A DNA stretch of 64,000 nucleotides, from NCBI GenBank assembly GCA_947034895.1, contig OX344763.1, positions 52,327,025 to 52,391,024 of the forward strand, read 5' to 3'. Numbering within the stretch: the first letter of the stretch is position 1; each line of letters opens with the position of its first letter. This document shows positions 13,457 through 26,558 of the stretch, one piece after another. The translations under genes were made by a program, and so were the position numbers. The DNA comes from Rhytidiadelphus loreus. Its lineage: Eukaryota; Streptophyta; Bryopsida; Hypnales; Hylocomiaceae. A model generated the notes under the pieces. The model worked only from the letters and a program-made list of their open reading frames with translations. It did no database searches and was not told where the DNA came from.

Positions 13457-15226
13457 CAATGTCACCACCAAATGAATATTTCTTCGGATATTTGGATTTT
13501 TGAAGAATTGCAACTTGCACCACATGTTTGCACATTCTTTTTCACTTGAAATTCATGAGTTCCAATTTTCTATGACATGAAAGTACAGCGCAAGGTTCGT
13601 GCATCAATTTCTAATTCAACGTCCAACGTCATTCAATGACACCTCCAAATGAATATTTCTTTGGATATTTGGATTTAAGAAGAATTGCTACTTGCACCAC
13701 ATGTTTGCACATTCTTTTTCACTTGAATTTCATGAGTTCCAATTTTCTATAAGATGAAACTACCGCGCAAGGTTCGTGCATCAATATCTAATTCATCGTC
13801 CAAGGTCATTCAATGTCACCACCAAATGAATATTTCTTCGGATATTTGGATTTAAGAAGGATTGCTACTTGCACCACATGTTTGCACATTCTTTTTCACT
13901 TGAATTTCATGAGTTCCAATTTTCTATAAGATGAAACTACCGCGCAAGGTTCGTGCATCAATTTCTAATTCAACGTCCAACGTCATTCAATGTCACCACC
14001 AAATGAATATTTCTTCGGATATTTGGATTTATGAAGAATTGCAACTTGCACCACATGTTTGCACATTCTTTTTCACTTGAAATTCATGAGTTCCAATTTT
14101 CTATGACACGAAAGTACAGCGCAAGGTTCGTGCATCAATTTCTAATTCAACGTCCAACGTCATTCAATGACACCTCCAAATGAATATTTCTTTGGATATT
14201 TGGATTTAAGAGGAATTGCTACTTGCTCCACATGTTTGCACATTCTTTTTCACTTCAATTTCATGAGTTCCAATTTTCTATGACATGAAAGTACAGCGCA
14301 AGGTTCGTGCATCAATTTCTAATTCAACGTCCAACGTCATTCAATGACACCTCCAAATGAATATTTCTTCGGATATTTGGATTTAAGAAGAATTGCAACT
14401 TGCACCACATGTTTGCACATTCTTTTTCACTTGAATTTCATAAGTCATAATTTTCTAGCATATGGGAGTACAGCGCAAGGTTCGTGCATCAATTTCTAAT
14501 TCAACGTCCAACGTCATTCAATGTCACCACCAAATGAATATTTCTTTGGATATTTGGATTTAAGAAGAATTGCTACTTGCACCACATGTTTGCACATTCT
14601 TTTTCACTTGAATTTCATGAGTTCCAATTTTCTATAAGATGAAACTACCGCGCAAGTTTCGTGCATCAATTTCTAATTCAACGTCCAACGTCATTCAATG
14701 TCACCACCAAATGAATATTTCTTCAGATATTTGGATTTATGAAGAATTGCAACTTGCACCACATGTTTGCACATTCTTTTTCACTTGAAATTCATGAGTT
14801 CCAATTTTCTATGACACGAAAGTACAGCGCAAGGTTCGTGCATCAATTTCTAATTCAACGTCCAACGTCATTCAATGACACCTCCAAATGAATATTTCTT
14901 TGGATATTTGGATTTAAGAGGAATTGCTACTTGCTCCACATGTTTGCACATTCTTTTTCACTTGAATTTCATGAGTTCCAATTTTCTATGACAGGAAAGT
15001 ACAGCGCAAGGTTCGTGCATCAATTTCTAATTCAACGTCCAACGTCATTCAATGTCACCACCAAATGAATATTTCTTCGGATATTTGGATTTATGAAGAA
15101 TTGCAACTTGCACCACATGTTTGCACATTCTTTTTCACTTGAAATTCATGAGTTCCAATTTTCTATGACACGAAAGTACAGCGCAAGGTTCGTGCATCAA
15201 TTTCTAATTCAACGTCCAACGTCATT
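13457..15226. repeat. Ten domain A monomers, no complete HOR assigned
   Basis: A mixed run of TATAAGATG, TTTATGAAG or TTTTTGAAG with TATGACACG, AGAGG/CTTGCTCC and AAGTCATAA monomers. The same types occur on both sides, but I could not place this stretch in a complete two-copy HOR. The order at 14342-15050 resembles 15227-15935 (AAGTCATAA, TATAAGATG with GCGCAAGTTTCG at 14652 and 15537, then TATGACACG), suggesting a five-monomer duplication of about 885 bp. No gene or other element was seen. Confidence 0.6.
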
Positions 15227-18200
15227 CAATGACACCTCCAAATGAATATTTCTTCGGATATTTGGATTTATGAAGAATTGCTACTTACACCACATGTTTG
15301 CACATTCTTTTTCACTTGAATTTCATAAGTCATAATTTTCTAGCATATGGGAGTACAGCGCAAGGTTCGTGCATCAATTTCTAATTCAACGTCCAACGTC
15401 ATTCAATGTCACCACCAAATGAATATTTCTTTGGATATTTGGATTTAAGAAGAATTGCTACTTGCACCACATGTTTGCACATTCTTTTTCACTTGAATTT
15501 CATGAGTTCCAATTTTCTATAAGATGAAACTACCGCGCAAGTTTCGTGCATCAATTTCTAATTCAACGTCCAACGTCATTCAATGACACCTCCAAATGAA
15601 TATTTCTTTGGATATTTGGATTTAAGAAGAATTGCAACTTGCACCACATGTTTGCACATTCTTTTTCACTTGAAATTCATGAGTTCCAATTTTCTATGAC
15701 ACGAAAGTACAGCGCAAGGTTCGTGCATCAATTTCTAATTCAACGTCCAACGTCATTCAATGACACCTCCAAATGAATATTTCTTTGGATATTTGGATTT
15801 AAGAGGAATTGCTACTTGCTCCACATGTTTGCACATTCTTTTTCACTTGAATTTCATGAGTTCCAATTTTCTATGACATGAAAGTACAGCGCAAGGTTCG
15901 TGCATCAATTTCTAATTCAACGTCCAACGTCATTCAATGTCACCACCAAATGAATATTTCTTTGGATATTTGGATTTATGAAGAATTGCAACTTGCACCA
16001 CATGTTTGCACATTCTTTTTCACTTGAAATTCATGAGTTCCAATTTTCTATGACACGAAAGTACAGCGCAAGGTTCGTGCATCAATTTCTAATTCAACGT
16101 CCAACGTCATTCAATGACACCTCCAAATGAATATTTCTTTGGATATTTGGATTTAAGAGGAATTGCTACTTGCTCCACATGTTTGCACATTCTTTTTCAC
16201 TTGAATTTCATGAGTTCCAATTTTCTATGACATGAAAGTACAGCGCAAGGTTCGTGCATCAATTTCTAATTCAACGTCCAACGTCATTCAATGACACCTC
16301 CAAATGAATATTTCTTCGGATATTTGGATTTATGAAGAATTGCTACTTGCACCACATGTTTGCACATTCTTTTTCACTTGAATTTCATGAGTTCCAATTT
16401 TCTATGACATGAAAGTACAGCGCAAGGTTCGTGCATCAATTTCTAATTCAACGTCCAAGGTCATTCAATGTCACCATCAAATGAATATTTCTTTGGATAT
16501 TTGGATTTAAGAAGAAATTGCTACTTGCTCCACATGTTTGCACATTCTTTTTCACTTGAATTTCATGAGTTCCAATTTTCTATGACATGAAAGTACAGCG
16601 CAAGGTTCGTGCATCAATTTCTAATTCAACGTCCAACGTCATTCAATGTTAGCACCAAATGAATATTTCTTTAGATATTTGGATTTAAGAAGAATTGCAA
16701 CTTGCACCACATGTTTGCACATTGTTTTTCACTTGAAATTCATGAGTTCCAATTTTCTATGACAGGAAAGTACAGCGCAAGGTTCGTGCATCAATTTCTA
16801 ATTTAACGTCCAACGTCATTCAATGTCACCACCAAATGAATATTTCTTTGGATATTTGGATTTAAGAAGAATTGCAACTTGCACCACATGTTTGCACATT
16901 CCTTTTCACTTGAATTTCATGAGTTCCAATTTTCTATGACATGAAAGTACAGCGCAAGGTTCGTGCATCAATTTCTAATTCAACGTCCAACGTCATTCAA
17001 TGACACCTCCAAATGAATATTTCTTTGGATATTTGGATTTAAGAAGAATTGCAACTTGCACCACATGTTTGCACATTCTTTTTCACTTGAATTTCATGAG
17101 TTCCAATTTTCTATAAGATGAAACTACAGCGCAAGGTTCGTGCATCAATTTCTAATTCAACGTCCAACGTCATTCAATGTCACCACCAAATGAATATTTC
17201 TTCGGATATTTGGATTTATGAAGAATTGCAACTTGCACCACATGTTTGCACATTCTTTTTCACTTGAAATTCATGAGTTCCAATTTTCTATGACATGAAA
17301 GTACAGCGCAAGGTTCGTGCATCAATTTCTAATTCAACGTCCAACGTCAATCAATGACACCTCCAAATGAATATTTCTTTGGATATTTGGATTTAAGAGG
17401 AAATTGCTACTTGCTCCACATGTTTGCACATTCTTTTTCACTTGAATTTCATGAGTTCCAATTTTCTATGACATGAAAGTACAGCGCAAGGCTCGTGCAT
17501 CAATTTCTAATTCAACGTCCAACGTCATTCAATGTTAGCACCAAATGAATATTTCTTTAGATATTTGGATTTAAGAAGAATTGCTACTTGCACCACATGT
17601 TTGCACATTCTTTTTCACTTGAAATTCATGAGTTCCAATTTTCTATGACAGGAAAGTACAGCGCAAGGTTCGTGCATCAATTTCTAATTCAACGTCCAAG
17701 GTCATTCAATGACACCACCAAATGAATATTTCTTCGGATATTTGGATTTATGAAGAATTGCAACTTGCACCACATGCTTGCACATTCTTTTTCACTTGAA
17801 TTTCATGAGTTCCAATTTTCTATGACATGAAAGTACAGCGCAAGGTTCGTGCATCAATTTCGAATTTAACGTTCAAGGTCATTCAATGTCACCACCAAAT
17901 TAATATTTCTTTGGATATTTGGATATAAGAAGAATTGCTACTTCCACCACATGTTTGCACATTCTTTTTCACCTGCATTTCAAGAGTTCCAATTTTCTAT
18001 GACATAAAAGTACAGCGCAAGGTTCGTGCATCAATTTCTAATTCAACGTCCAAGGTCATTCAATGTTAGCATGAAATGAATATTTCTTGGGATATTTGGA
18101 TTTACGAAGAATTGCTAATTGCACCACATGTTTGCACATTCATTTTCACTTGAATTTCATGAGTTCCAATTTTCTATGACATGAAAGTACAGCGCAAAGT

Positions 18201-19122
18201 TCGTGCATCAATTTCTAATTCAACGTCCAACGTCATTCAATGACACCTCCAAATGAATACTTCTTTGGATATTTGGATTTAAAAAGAATTGCTACTTGCA
18301 CCACATGTTTGCACATTCTTTTTCACTTGAATTTCATGAGTTCCAATTTTCTATAAGATGAAACTACCGCGCAAGGTTCGTGCATCAATATCTAATTCAA
18401 CGTCCAAGGTCATTCAATGTCACCACCAAATGAATATTTCTTCGGATATTTGGATTTAAGGAGGATTGCAACTTGCACCACATGTTTGCACATTCTTTTT
18501 CACTTGAAATTCATGAGTTCCAATTTTCTATGACATGAAAGTACAGCGCAAGGTTCGTGCATCAATTTCTAATTCAACGTCCAACGTCATTCAATGACAC
18601 CTCCAAATGAATATTTCTTTGGATATTTGGATTTAAGAAGAATTGCTACTTACACCACATGTTTGCACATTCTTTTTCACTTGAATTTCATAAGTCATAA
18701 TTTTCTAGCATATGGGAGTACAGCGCAAGGTTCGTGCATCAATTTCTAATTCAACGTCCAACGTCATTCAATGTCACCACCAAATGAATATTTCTTTGGA
18801 TATTTGGATTTAAGAAGAATTGCTACTTGCACCACATGTTTGCACATTCTTTTTCACTTGAATTTCATGAGTTCCAATTTTCTATAAGATGAAACTACCG
18901 CGCAAGGTTCGTGCATCAATATCTAATTCAACGTCCAAGGTCATTCAATGTCACCACCAAATGAATATTTCTTTGGATATTTGGATTTAAGAAGAATTGC
19001 AACTTGCACCACATGTTTGCACATTCCTTTTCACTTGAATTTCATGAGTTCCAATTTTCTATGACATGAAAGTACAGCGCAAGGTTCGTGCATCAATTTC
19101 TAATTCAACGTCCAACGTCATT
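15227..19122. repeat. 22-monomer higher-order repeat, copy 1 (3,896 bp)
   Basis: The register is fixed by GCGCAAGTTTCG at 15537 and 19433, the marker dimer at 17884 and 21780, GTTAGCATG at 18061 and 21957, and 178 bp units at 16466/20362 and 17352/21248. All give an offset of 3,896 bp (22 monomers, two of them 178 bp). Nineteen monomers (15227-18591) match their counterparts. The last three (18592-19122) have no matching counterpart in copy 2. Private changes in this copy include CATTGTTTTTC near 16722 and AAGGAGGATTGC near 18458. Confidence 0.83.
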
Positions 19123-22100
19123 CAATGACACCTCCAAATGAATATTTCTTTGGATATTTGGATTTAAGAAGAATTGCTACTTACACCACATGTTTGCACA
19201 TTCTTTTTCACTTGAATTTCATAAGTCATAATTTTCTAGCATATGGGAGTACAGCGCAAGGTTCGTGCATCAATTTCTAATTCAACGTCCAACGTCATTC
19301 AATGTCACCACCAAATGAATATTTCTTTGGATATTTGGATTTAAGAAGAATTGCTACTTGCACCACATGTTTGCACATTCTTTTTCACTTGAATTTCATG
19401 AGTTCCAATTTTCTATAAGATGAAACTACCGCGCAAGTTTCGTGCATCAATTTCTAATTCAACGTCCAACGTCATTCAATGACACCTCCAAATGAATATT
19501 TCTTTGGATATTTGGATTTAAGAAGAATTGCAACTTGCACCACATGTTTGCACATTCTTTTTCACTTGAAATTCATGAGTTCCAATTTTCTATGACACGA
19601 AAGTACAGCGCAAGGTTCGTGCATCAATTTCTAATTCAACGTCCAACGTCATTCAATGACACCTCCAAATGAATATTTCTTTGGATATTTGGATTTAAGA
19701 GGAATTGCTACTTGCTCCACATGTTTGCACATTCTTTTTCACTTGAATTTCATGAGTTCCAATTTTCTATGACATGAAAGTACAGCGCAAGGTTCGTGCA
19801 TCAATTTCTAATTCAACGTCCAACGTCATTCAATGTCACCACCAAATGAATATTTCTTCGGATATTTGGATTTATGAAGAATTGCAACTTGCACCACATG
19901 TTTGCACATTCTTTTTCACTTGAAATTCATGAGTTCCAATTTTCTATGACACGAAAGTACAGCGCAAGGTTCGTGCATCAATTTCTAATTCAACGTCCAA
20001 CGTCATTCAATGACACCTCCAAATGAATATTTCTTTGGATATTTGGATTTAAGAGGAATTGCTACTTGCTCCACATGTTTGCACATTCTTTTTCACTTGA
20101 ATTTCATGAGTTCCAATTTTCTATGACATGAAAGTACAGCGCAAGGTTCGTGCATCAATTTCTAATTCAACGTCCAACGTCATTCAATGACACCTCCAAA
20201 TGAATATTTCTTCGGATATTTGGATTTATGAAGAATTGCTACTTGCACCACATGTTTGCACATTCTTTTTCACTTGAATTTCATGAGTTCCAATTTTCTA
20301 TGACATGAAAGTACAGCGCAAGGTTCGTGCATCAATTTCTAATTCAACGTCCAAGGTCATTCAATGTCACCATCAAATGAATATTTCTTTGGATATTTGG
20401 ATTTAAGAGGAAATTGCTACTTGCTCCACATGTTTGCACATTCTTTTTCACTTGAATTTCATGAGTTCCAATTTTCTATGACATGAAAGTACAGCGCAAG
20501 GTTCGTGCATCAATTTCTAATTCAACGTCCAACGTCATTCAATGTTAGCACCAAATGAATATTTCTTTAGATATTTGGATTTAAGAAGAATTGCAACTTG
20601 CACCACATGTTTGCACATTCTTTTTCACTTGAAATTCATGAGTTCCAATTTTCTATGACAGGAAAGTACAGCGCAAGGTTCGTGCATCAATTTCTAATTT
20701 AACGTCCAACGTCATTCAATGTCACCAACAAATGAATATTTCTTTGGATATTTGGATTTAAGAAGAATTGCAACTTGCACCACATGTTTGCACATTCCTT
20801 TTCACTTGAATTTCATGAGTTCCAATTTTCTATGACATGAAAGTACAGCGCAAGGTTCGTGCATCAATTTCTAATTCAACGTCCAACGTCATTCAATGAC
20901 ACCTCCAAATGAATATTTCTTTGGATATTTGGATTTAAGAAGAATTGCAACTTGCACCACATGTTTGCACATTCTTTTTCACTTGAATTTCATGAGTTCC
21001 AATTTTCTATAAGATGAAACTACCGCGCAAGGTTCGTGCATCAATTTCTAATTCAACGTCCAACGTCATTTAATGTCACCACCAAATGAATATTTCTTCG
21101 GATATTTGGATTTATGAAGAATTGCAACTTGCACCACATGTTTGCACATTCTTTTTCACTTGAAATTCATGAGTTCCAATTTTCTATGACATGAAAGTAC
21201 AGCGCAAGGTTCGTGCATCAATTTCTAATTCAACGTCCAACGTCAATCAATGACACCTCCAAATGAATATTTCTTTGGATATTTGGATTTAAGAGGAAAT
21301 TGCTACTTGCTCCACATGTTTGCACATTCTTTTTCACTTGAATTTCATGAGTTCCAATTTTCTATGACATGAAAGTACAGCGCAAGGCTCGTGCATCAAT
21401 TTCTAATTCAACGTCCAACGTCATTCAATGTTAGCACCAAATGAATATTTCTTTAGATATTTGGATTTAAGAAGAATTGCTACTTGCACCACATGTTTGC
21501 ACATTCTTTTTCACTTGAAATTCATGAGTTCCAATTTTCTATGACAGGAAAGTACAGCGCAAGGTTCGTGCATCAATTTCTAATTCAACGTCCAAGGTCA
21601 TTCAATGACACCACCAAATGAATATTTCTTCGGATATTTGGATTTATGAAGAATTGCAACTTGCACCACATGCTTGCACATTCTTTTTCACTTGAATTTC
21701 ATGAGTTCCAATTTTCTATGACATGAAAGTACAGCGCAAGGTTCGTGCATCAATTTCGAATTTAACGTTCAAGGTCATTCAATGTCACCACCAAATTAAT
21801 ATTTCTTTGGATATTTGGATATAAGAAGAATTGCTACTTCCACCACATGTTTGCACATTCTTTTTCACCTGCATTTCAAGAGTTCCAATTTTCTATGACA
21901 TAAAAGTACAGCGCAAGGTTCGTGCATCAATTTCTAATTCAACGTCCAAGGTCATTCAATGTTAGCATGAAATGAATATTTCTTGGGATATTTGGATTTA
22001 CGAAGAATTGCTAATTGCACCACATGTTTGCACATTCATTTTCACTTGAATTTCATGAGTTCCAATTTTCTATGACATGAAAGTACAGCGCAAAGTTCGT

Positions 22101-22487
22101 GCATCAATTTCTAATTCAACGTCCAACGTCATTCAATGACACCTCCAAATGAATATTTCTTTGGATATTTGGATTTAAAAAGAATTGCTACTTGCACCAC
22201 ATGTTTGCACATTCTTTTTCACTTGAATTTCATGAGTTCCAATTTTCTATAAGATGAAACTACCGCGCAAGGTTCGTGCATCAATATCTAATTCAACGTC
22301 CAAGGTCATTCAATGTCACCACCAAATGAATATTTCTTCGGATATTTGGATTTAAGAAGGATTGCAACTTGCACCACATGTTTGCACATTCCTTTTCACT
22401 TGAATTTCATGAGTTCCAATTTTCTATGACATGAAAGTACAGCGCAAGGTTCGTGCATCAATTTCTAATTCAACGTCCAACGTCATT
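19123..22487. repeat. 22-monomer higher-order repeat, copy 2 (19 of 22 units)
   Basis: This follows copy 1 directly and repeats its first 19 monomers in order. At 22488, where copy 1 has a CTTACACC/AAGTCATAA monomer, this copy has a TATAAGATG one, so the match ends there. Private changes include GTCACCAACAAATG at 20721 and CATTTAATG at 21068. The unit was probably longer and was cut by a later exchange with the 8-monomer family on its right. Confidence 0.82.
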
Positions 22488-22841
22488 CAATGACACCTCC
22501 AAATGAATATTTCTTTGGATATTTGGATTTAAGAAGAATTGCTACTTGCACCACATGTTTGCACATTCTTTTTCACTTGAATTTCATGAGTTCCAATTTT
22601 CTATAAGATGAAACTACCGCGCAAGGTTCGTGCATCAATTTCTAATTCAACGTCCAACGTCATTCAATGTCACCACCAAATGAATATTTCTTCGGATATT
22701 TGGATTTTTGAAGAATTGCAACTTGCACCACATGTTTGCACATTCTTTTTCACTTGAAATTCATGAGTTCCAATTTTCTATGACATGAAAGTACAGCGCA
22801 AGGTTCGTGCATCAATTTCTAATTCAACGTCCAACGTCATT

Positions 22842-24257
22842 CAATGACACCTCCAAATGAATATTTCTTTGGATATTTGGATTTAAGAAGAATTGCTACT
22901 TACACCACATGTTTGCACATTCATTTTCACTTGAATTTCATGAGTTCCAATTTTCTATGACATGAAAGTACAGCGCAAGGTTCGTGCATCAATTTCTAAT
23001 TCAACGTCCAACGTCATTCAATGACACCTCCAAATGAATATTTCTTTGGATATTTGGATTTAAAAAGAATTGCTACTTGCACCACATGTTTGCACATTCT
23101 TTTTCACTTGAATTTCATGAGTTCCAATTTTCTATAAGATGAAACTACCGCGCAAGGTTCGTGCATCAATATCTAATTCAACGTCCAAGGTCATTCAATG
23201 TCACCACCAAATGAATATTTCTTCGGATATTTGGATTTAAGAAGGATTGCAACTTGCACCACATGTTTGCACATTCCTTTTCACTTGAATTTCATGAGTT
23301 CCAATTTTCTATGACATGAAAGTACAGCGCAAGGTTCGTGCATCAATTTCTAATTCAACGTCCAACGTCATTCAATGACACCTCCAAATGAATATTTCTT
23401 TGGATATTTGGATTTAAGAAGAATTGCTACTTACACCACATGTTTGCACATTCTTTTTCACTTGAATTTCATAAGTCATAATTTTCTAGCATATGGGAGT
23501 ACAGCGCAAGGTTCGTGCATCAATTTCTAATTCAACGTCCAACGTCATTCAATGTCACCACCAAATGAATATTTCTTTGGATATTTGGATTTAAGAAGAA
23601 TTGCTACTTGCACCACATGTTTGCACATTCTTTTTCACTTGAATTTCATGAGTTCCAATTTTCTATAAGATGAAACTACCGCGCAAGGTTCGTGCATCAA
23701 TTTCTAATTCAACGTCCAACGTCATTCAATGTCACCACCAAATGAATATTTCTTCGGATATTTGGATTTTTGAAGAATTGCAACTTGCACCACATGTTTG
23801 CACATTCTTTTTCACTTGAATTTCATGAGTTCCAATTTTCTAGCATATGGGAGTACAGCGCAAGGTTCGTGCATCAATTTCTAATTCAACGTCCAACGTC
23901 ATTCAATGACACCTCCAAATGAATATTTCTTTGGATATTTGGATTTAAGAAGAATTGCTACTTGCACCACATGTTTGCACATTCTTTTTCACTTGAATTT
24001 CATGAGTTCCAATTTTCTATAAGATGAAACTACCGCGCAAGGTTCGTGCATCAATTTCTAATTCAACGTCCAACGTCATTCAATGTCACCACCAAATGAA
24101 TATTTCTTCGGATATTTGGATTTTTGAAGAATTGCAACTTGCACCACATGTTTGCACATTCTTTTTCACTTGAAATTCATGAGTTCCAATTTTCTATGAC
24201 ATGAAAGTACAGCGCAAGGTTCGTGCATCAATTTCTAATTCAACGTCCAACGTCATT
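22842..24257. repeat. 8-monomer higher-order repeat, copy 1 (1,416 bp)
   Basis: The monomer order is: CTTACACC with CATTCATTTTC; TTTAAAAAG with TATAAGATG; CTTCGG with AGAAGGATTGCAAC and CATTCC; CTTACACC with AAGTCATAA; plain TATAAGATG; TTTTTGAAG with TAGCATATGGG; GACACCTCC with TATAAGATG; TTTTTGAAG with AAATTCATG. The next 1,416 bp repeats it. By eye the two copies are nearly identical, so this is probably one of the youngest duplications in the window. Confidence 0.88.
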
Positions 24258-25673
24258 CAATGACACCTCCAAATGAATATTTCTTTGGATATTTGGATTT
24301 AAGAAGAATTGCTACTTACACCACATGTTTGCACATTCATTTTCACTTGAATTTCATGAGTTCCAATTTTCTATGACATGAAAGTACAGCGCAAGGTTCG
24401 TGCATCAATTTCTAATTCAACGTCCAACGTCATTCAATGACACCTCCAAATGAATATTTCTTTGGATATTTGGATTTAAAAAGAATTGCTACTTGCACCA
24501 CATGTTTGCACATTCTTTTTCACTTGAATTTCATGAGTTCCAATTTTCTATAAGATGAAACTACCGCGCAAGGTTCGTGCATCAATATCTAATTCAACGT
24601 CCAAGGTCATTCAATGTCACCACCAAATGAATATTTCTTCGGATATTTGGATTTAAGAAGGATTGCAACTTGCACCACATGTTTGCACATTCCTTTTTAC
24701 TTGAATTTCATGAGTTCCAATTTTCTATGACATGAAAGTACAGCGCAAGGTTCGTGCATCAATTTCTAATTCAACGTCCAACGTCATTCAATGACACCTC
24801 CAAATGAATATTTCTTTGGATATTTGGATTTAAGAAGAATTGCTACTTACACCACATGTTTGCACATTCTTTTTCACTTGAATTTCATAAGTCATAATTT
24901 TCTAGCATATGGGAGTACAGCGCAAGGTTCGTGCATCAATTTCTAATTCAACGTCCAACGTCATTCAATGTCACCACCAAATGAATATTTCTTTGGATAT
25001 TTGGATTTAAGAAGAATTGCTACTTGCACCACATGTTTGCACATTCTTTTTCACTTGAATTTCATGAGTTCCAATTTTCTATAAGATGAAACTACCGCGC
25101 AAGGTTCGTGCATCAATTTCTAATTCAACGTCCAACGTCATTCAATGTCACCACCAAATGAATATTTCTTCGGATATTTGGATTTTTGAAGAATTGCAAC
25201 TTGCACCACATGTTTGCACATTCTTTTTCACTTGAATTTCATGAGTTCCAATTTTCTAGCATATGGGAGTACAGCGCAAGGTTCGTGCATCAATTTCTAA
25301 TTCAACGTCCAACGTCATTCAATGACACCTCCAAATGAATATTTCTTTGGATATTTGGATTTAAGAAGAATTGCTACTTGCACCACATGTTTGCACATTC
25401 TTTTTCACTTGAATTTCATGAGTTCCAATTTTCTATAAGATGAAACTACCGCGCAAGGTTCGTGCATCAATTTCTAATTCAACGTCCAACGTCATTCAAT
25501 GTCACCACCAAATGAATATTTCTTCGGATATTTGGATTTTTGAAGAATTGCAACTTGCACCACATGTTTGCACATTCTTTTTCACTTGAAATTCATGAGT
25601 TCCAATTTTCTATGACATGAAAGTACAGCGCAAGGTTCGTGCATCAATTTCTAATTCAACGTCCAACGTCATT
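24258..25673. repeat. 8-monomer higher-order repeat, copy 2 (1,416 bp)
   Basis: This is an exact-register tandem copy of the preceding unit. The clearest difference is CATTCCTTTTTAC near 24690, where copy 1 has CATTCCTTTTCAC (23274), a C to T change. The unit after it, starting at 25674, again has CTTACACC but with AAGTCATAA in place of CATTCATTTTC, so the period stops after two copies. Confidence 0.88.
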
Positions 25674-25850
25674 CAATGACACCTCCAAATGAATATTTCT
25701 TTGGATATTTGGATTTAAGAAGAATTGCTACTTACACCACATGTTTGCACATTCTTTTTCACTTGAATTTCATAAGTCATAATTTTCTAGCATATGGGAG
25801 TACAGCGCAAGGTTCGTGCATCAATTTCTAATTCAACGTCCAACGTCATT

Positions 25851-26558
25851 CAATGTCACCACCAAATGAATATTTCTTCGGATATTTGGATTTTTGAAGA
25901 ATTGCAACTTGCACCACATGTTTGCACATTCTTTTTCACTTGAAATTCATGAGTTCCAATTTTCTATGACATGAAAGTACAGCGCAAGGTTCGTGCATCA
26001 ATTTCTAATTCAACGTCCAACGTCAATCAATGACACCTCCAAATGAATATTTCTTTGGATATTTGGATTTAAGAGGAATTGCTACTTGCTCCACATGTTT
26101 GCACATTCTTTTTCACTTGAATTTCATGAGTTCCAATTTTCTATGACATGAAAGTACAGCGCAAGGTTCGTGCATCAATTTCTAATTCAACGTCCAACGT
26201 CATTCAATGACACCTCCAAATGAATATTTCTTCGGATATTTGGATTTATGAAGAATTGCTACTTGCACCACATGTTTGCACATTCTTTTTCACTTGAATT
26301 ACATGACTTCCAATTTTCTATGACATGAAAGTACAGCGCAAGGTTCGTGCATCAATTTCTAATTCAACGTCCAACGTCAATCAATGACACCTCCAAATGA
26401 ATATTTCTTTGGATATTTGGATTTTTGAAGAATTGCAACTTGCACCACATGTTTGCACATTCTTTTTCACTTGAATTTCATAAGTCATAATTTTCTAGCA
26501 TATGGGAGTACAGCGCAAGGTTCGTGCATCAATTTCTAATTCAACGTCCAACGTCATT
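25851..26558. repeat. Four-monomer insertion between two duplicated halves
   Basis: These four monomers (708 bp) lie between 24435-25850 and 26559-28152, the two halves that are adjacent at 10447-13456. They comprise a TTTTTGAAG unit, an AGAGG/CTTGCTCC unit, a TTTATGAAG unit with ATTACATGACTTCC, and a chimeric TTTTTGAAG plus AAGTCATAA unit at 26382. The first three resemble 26913-27443, so they may be a copy of nearby monomers. Equally, they could be ancestral and lost from the left segment. Confidence 0.6.

Noticed and set aside
13331..13549. 72-aa open frame
   Set aside because: It arises from the atypical CACCAAATTAAT monomer and runs into the next unit. No domain, start context or conservation.
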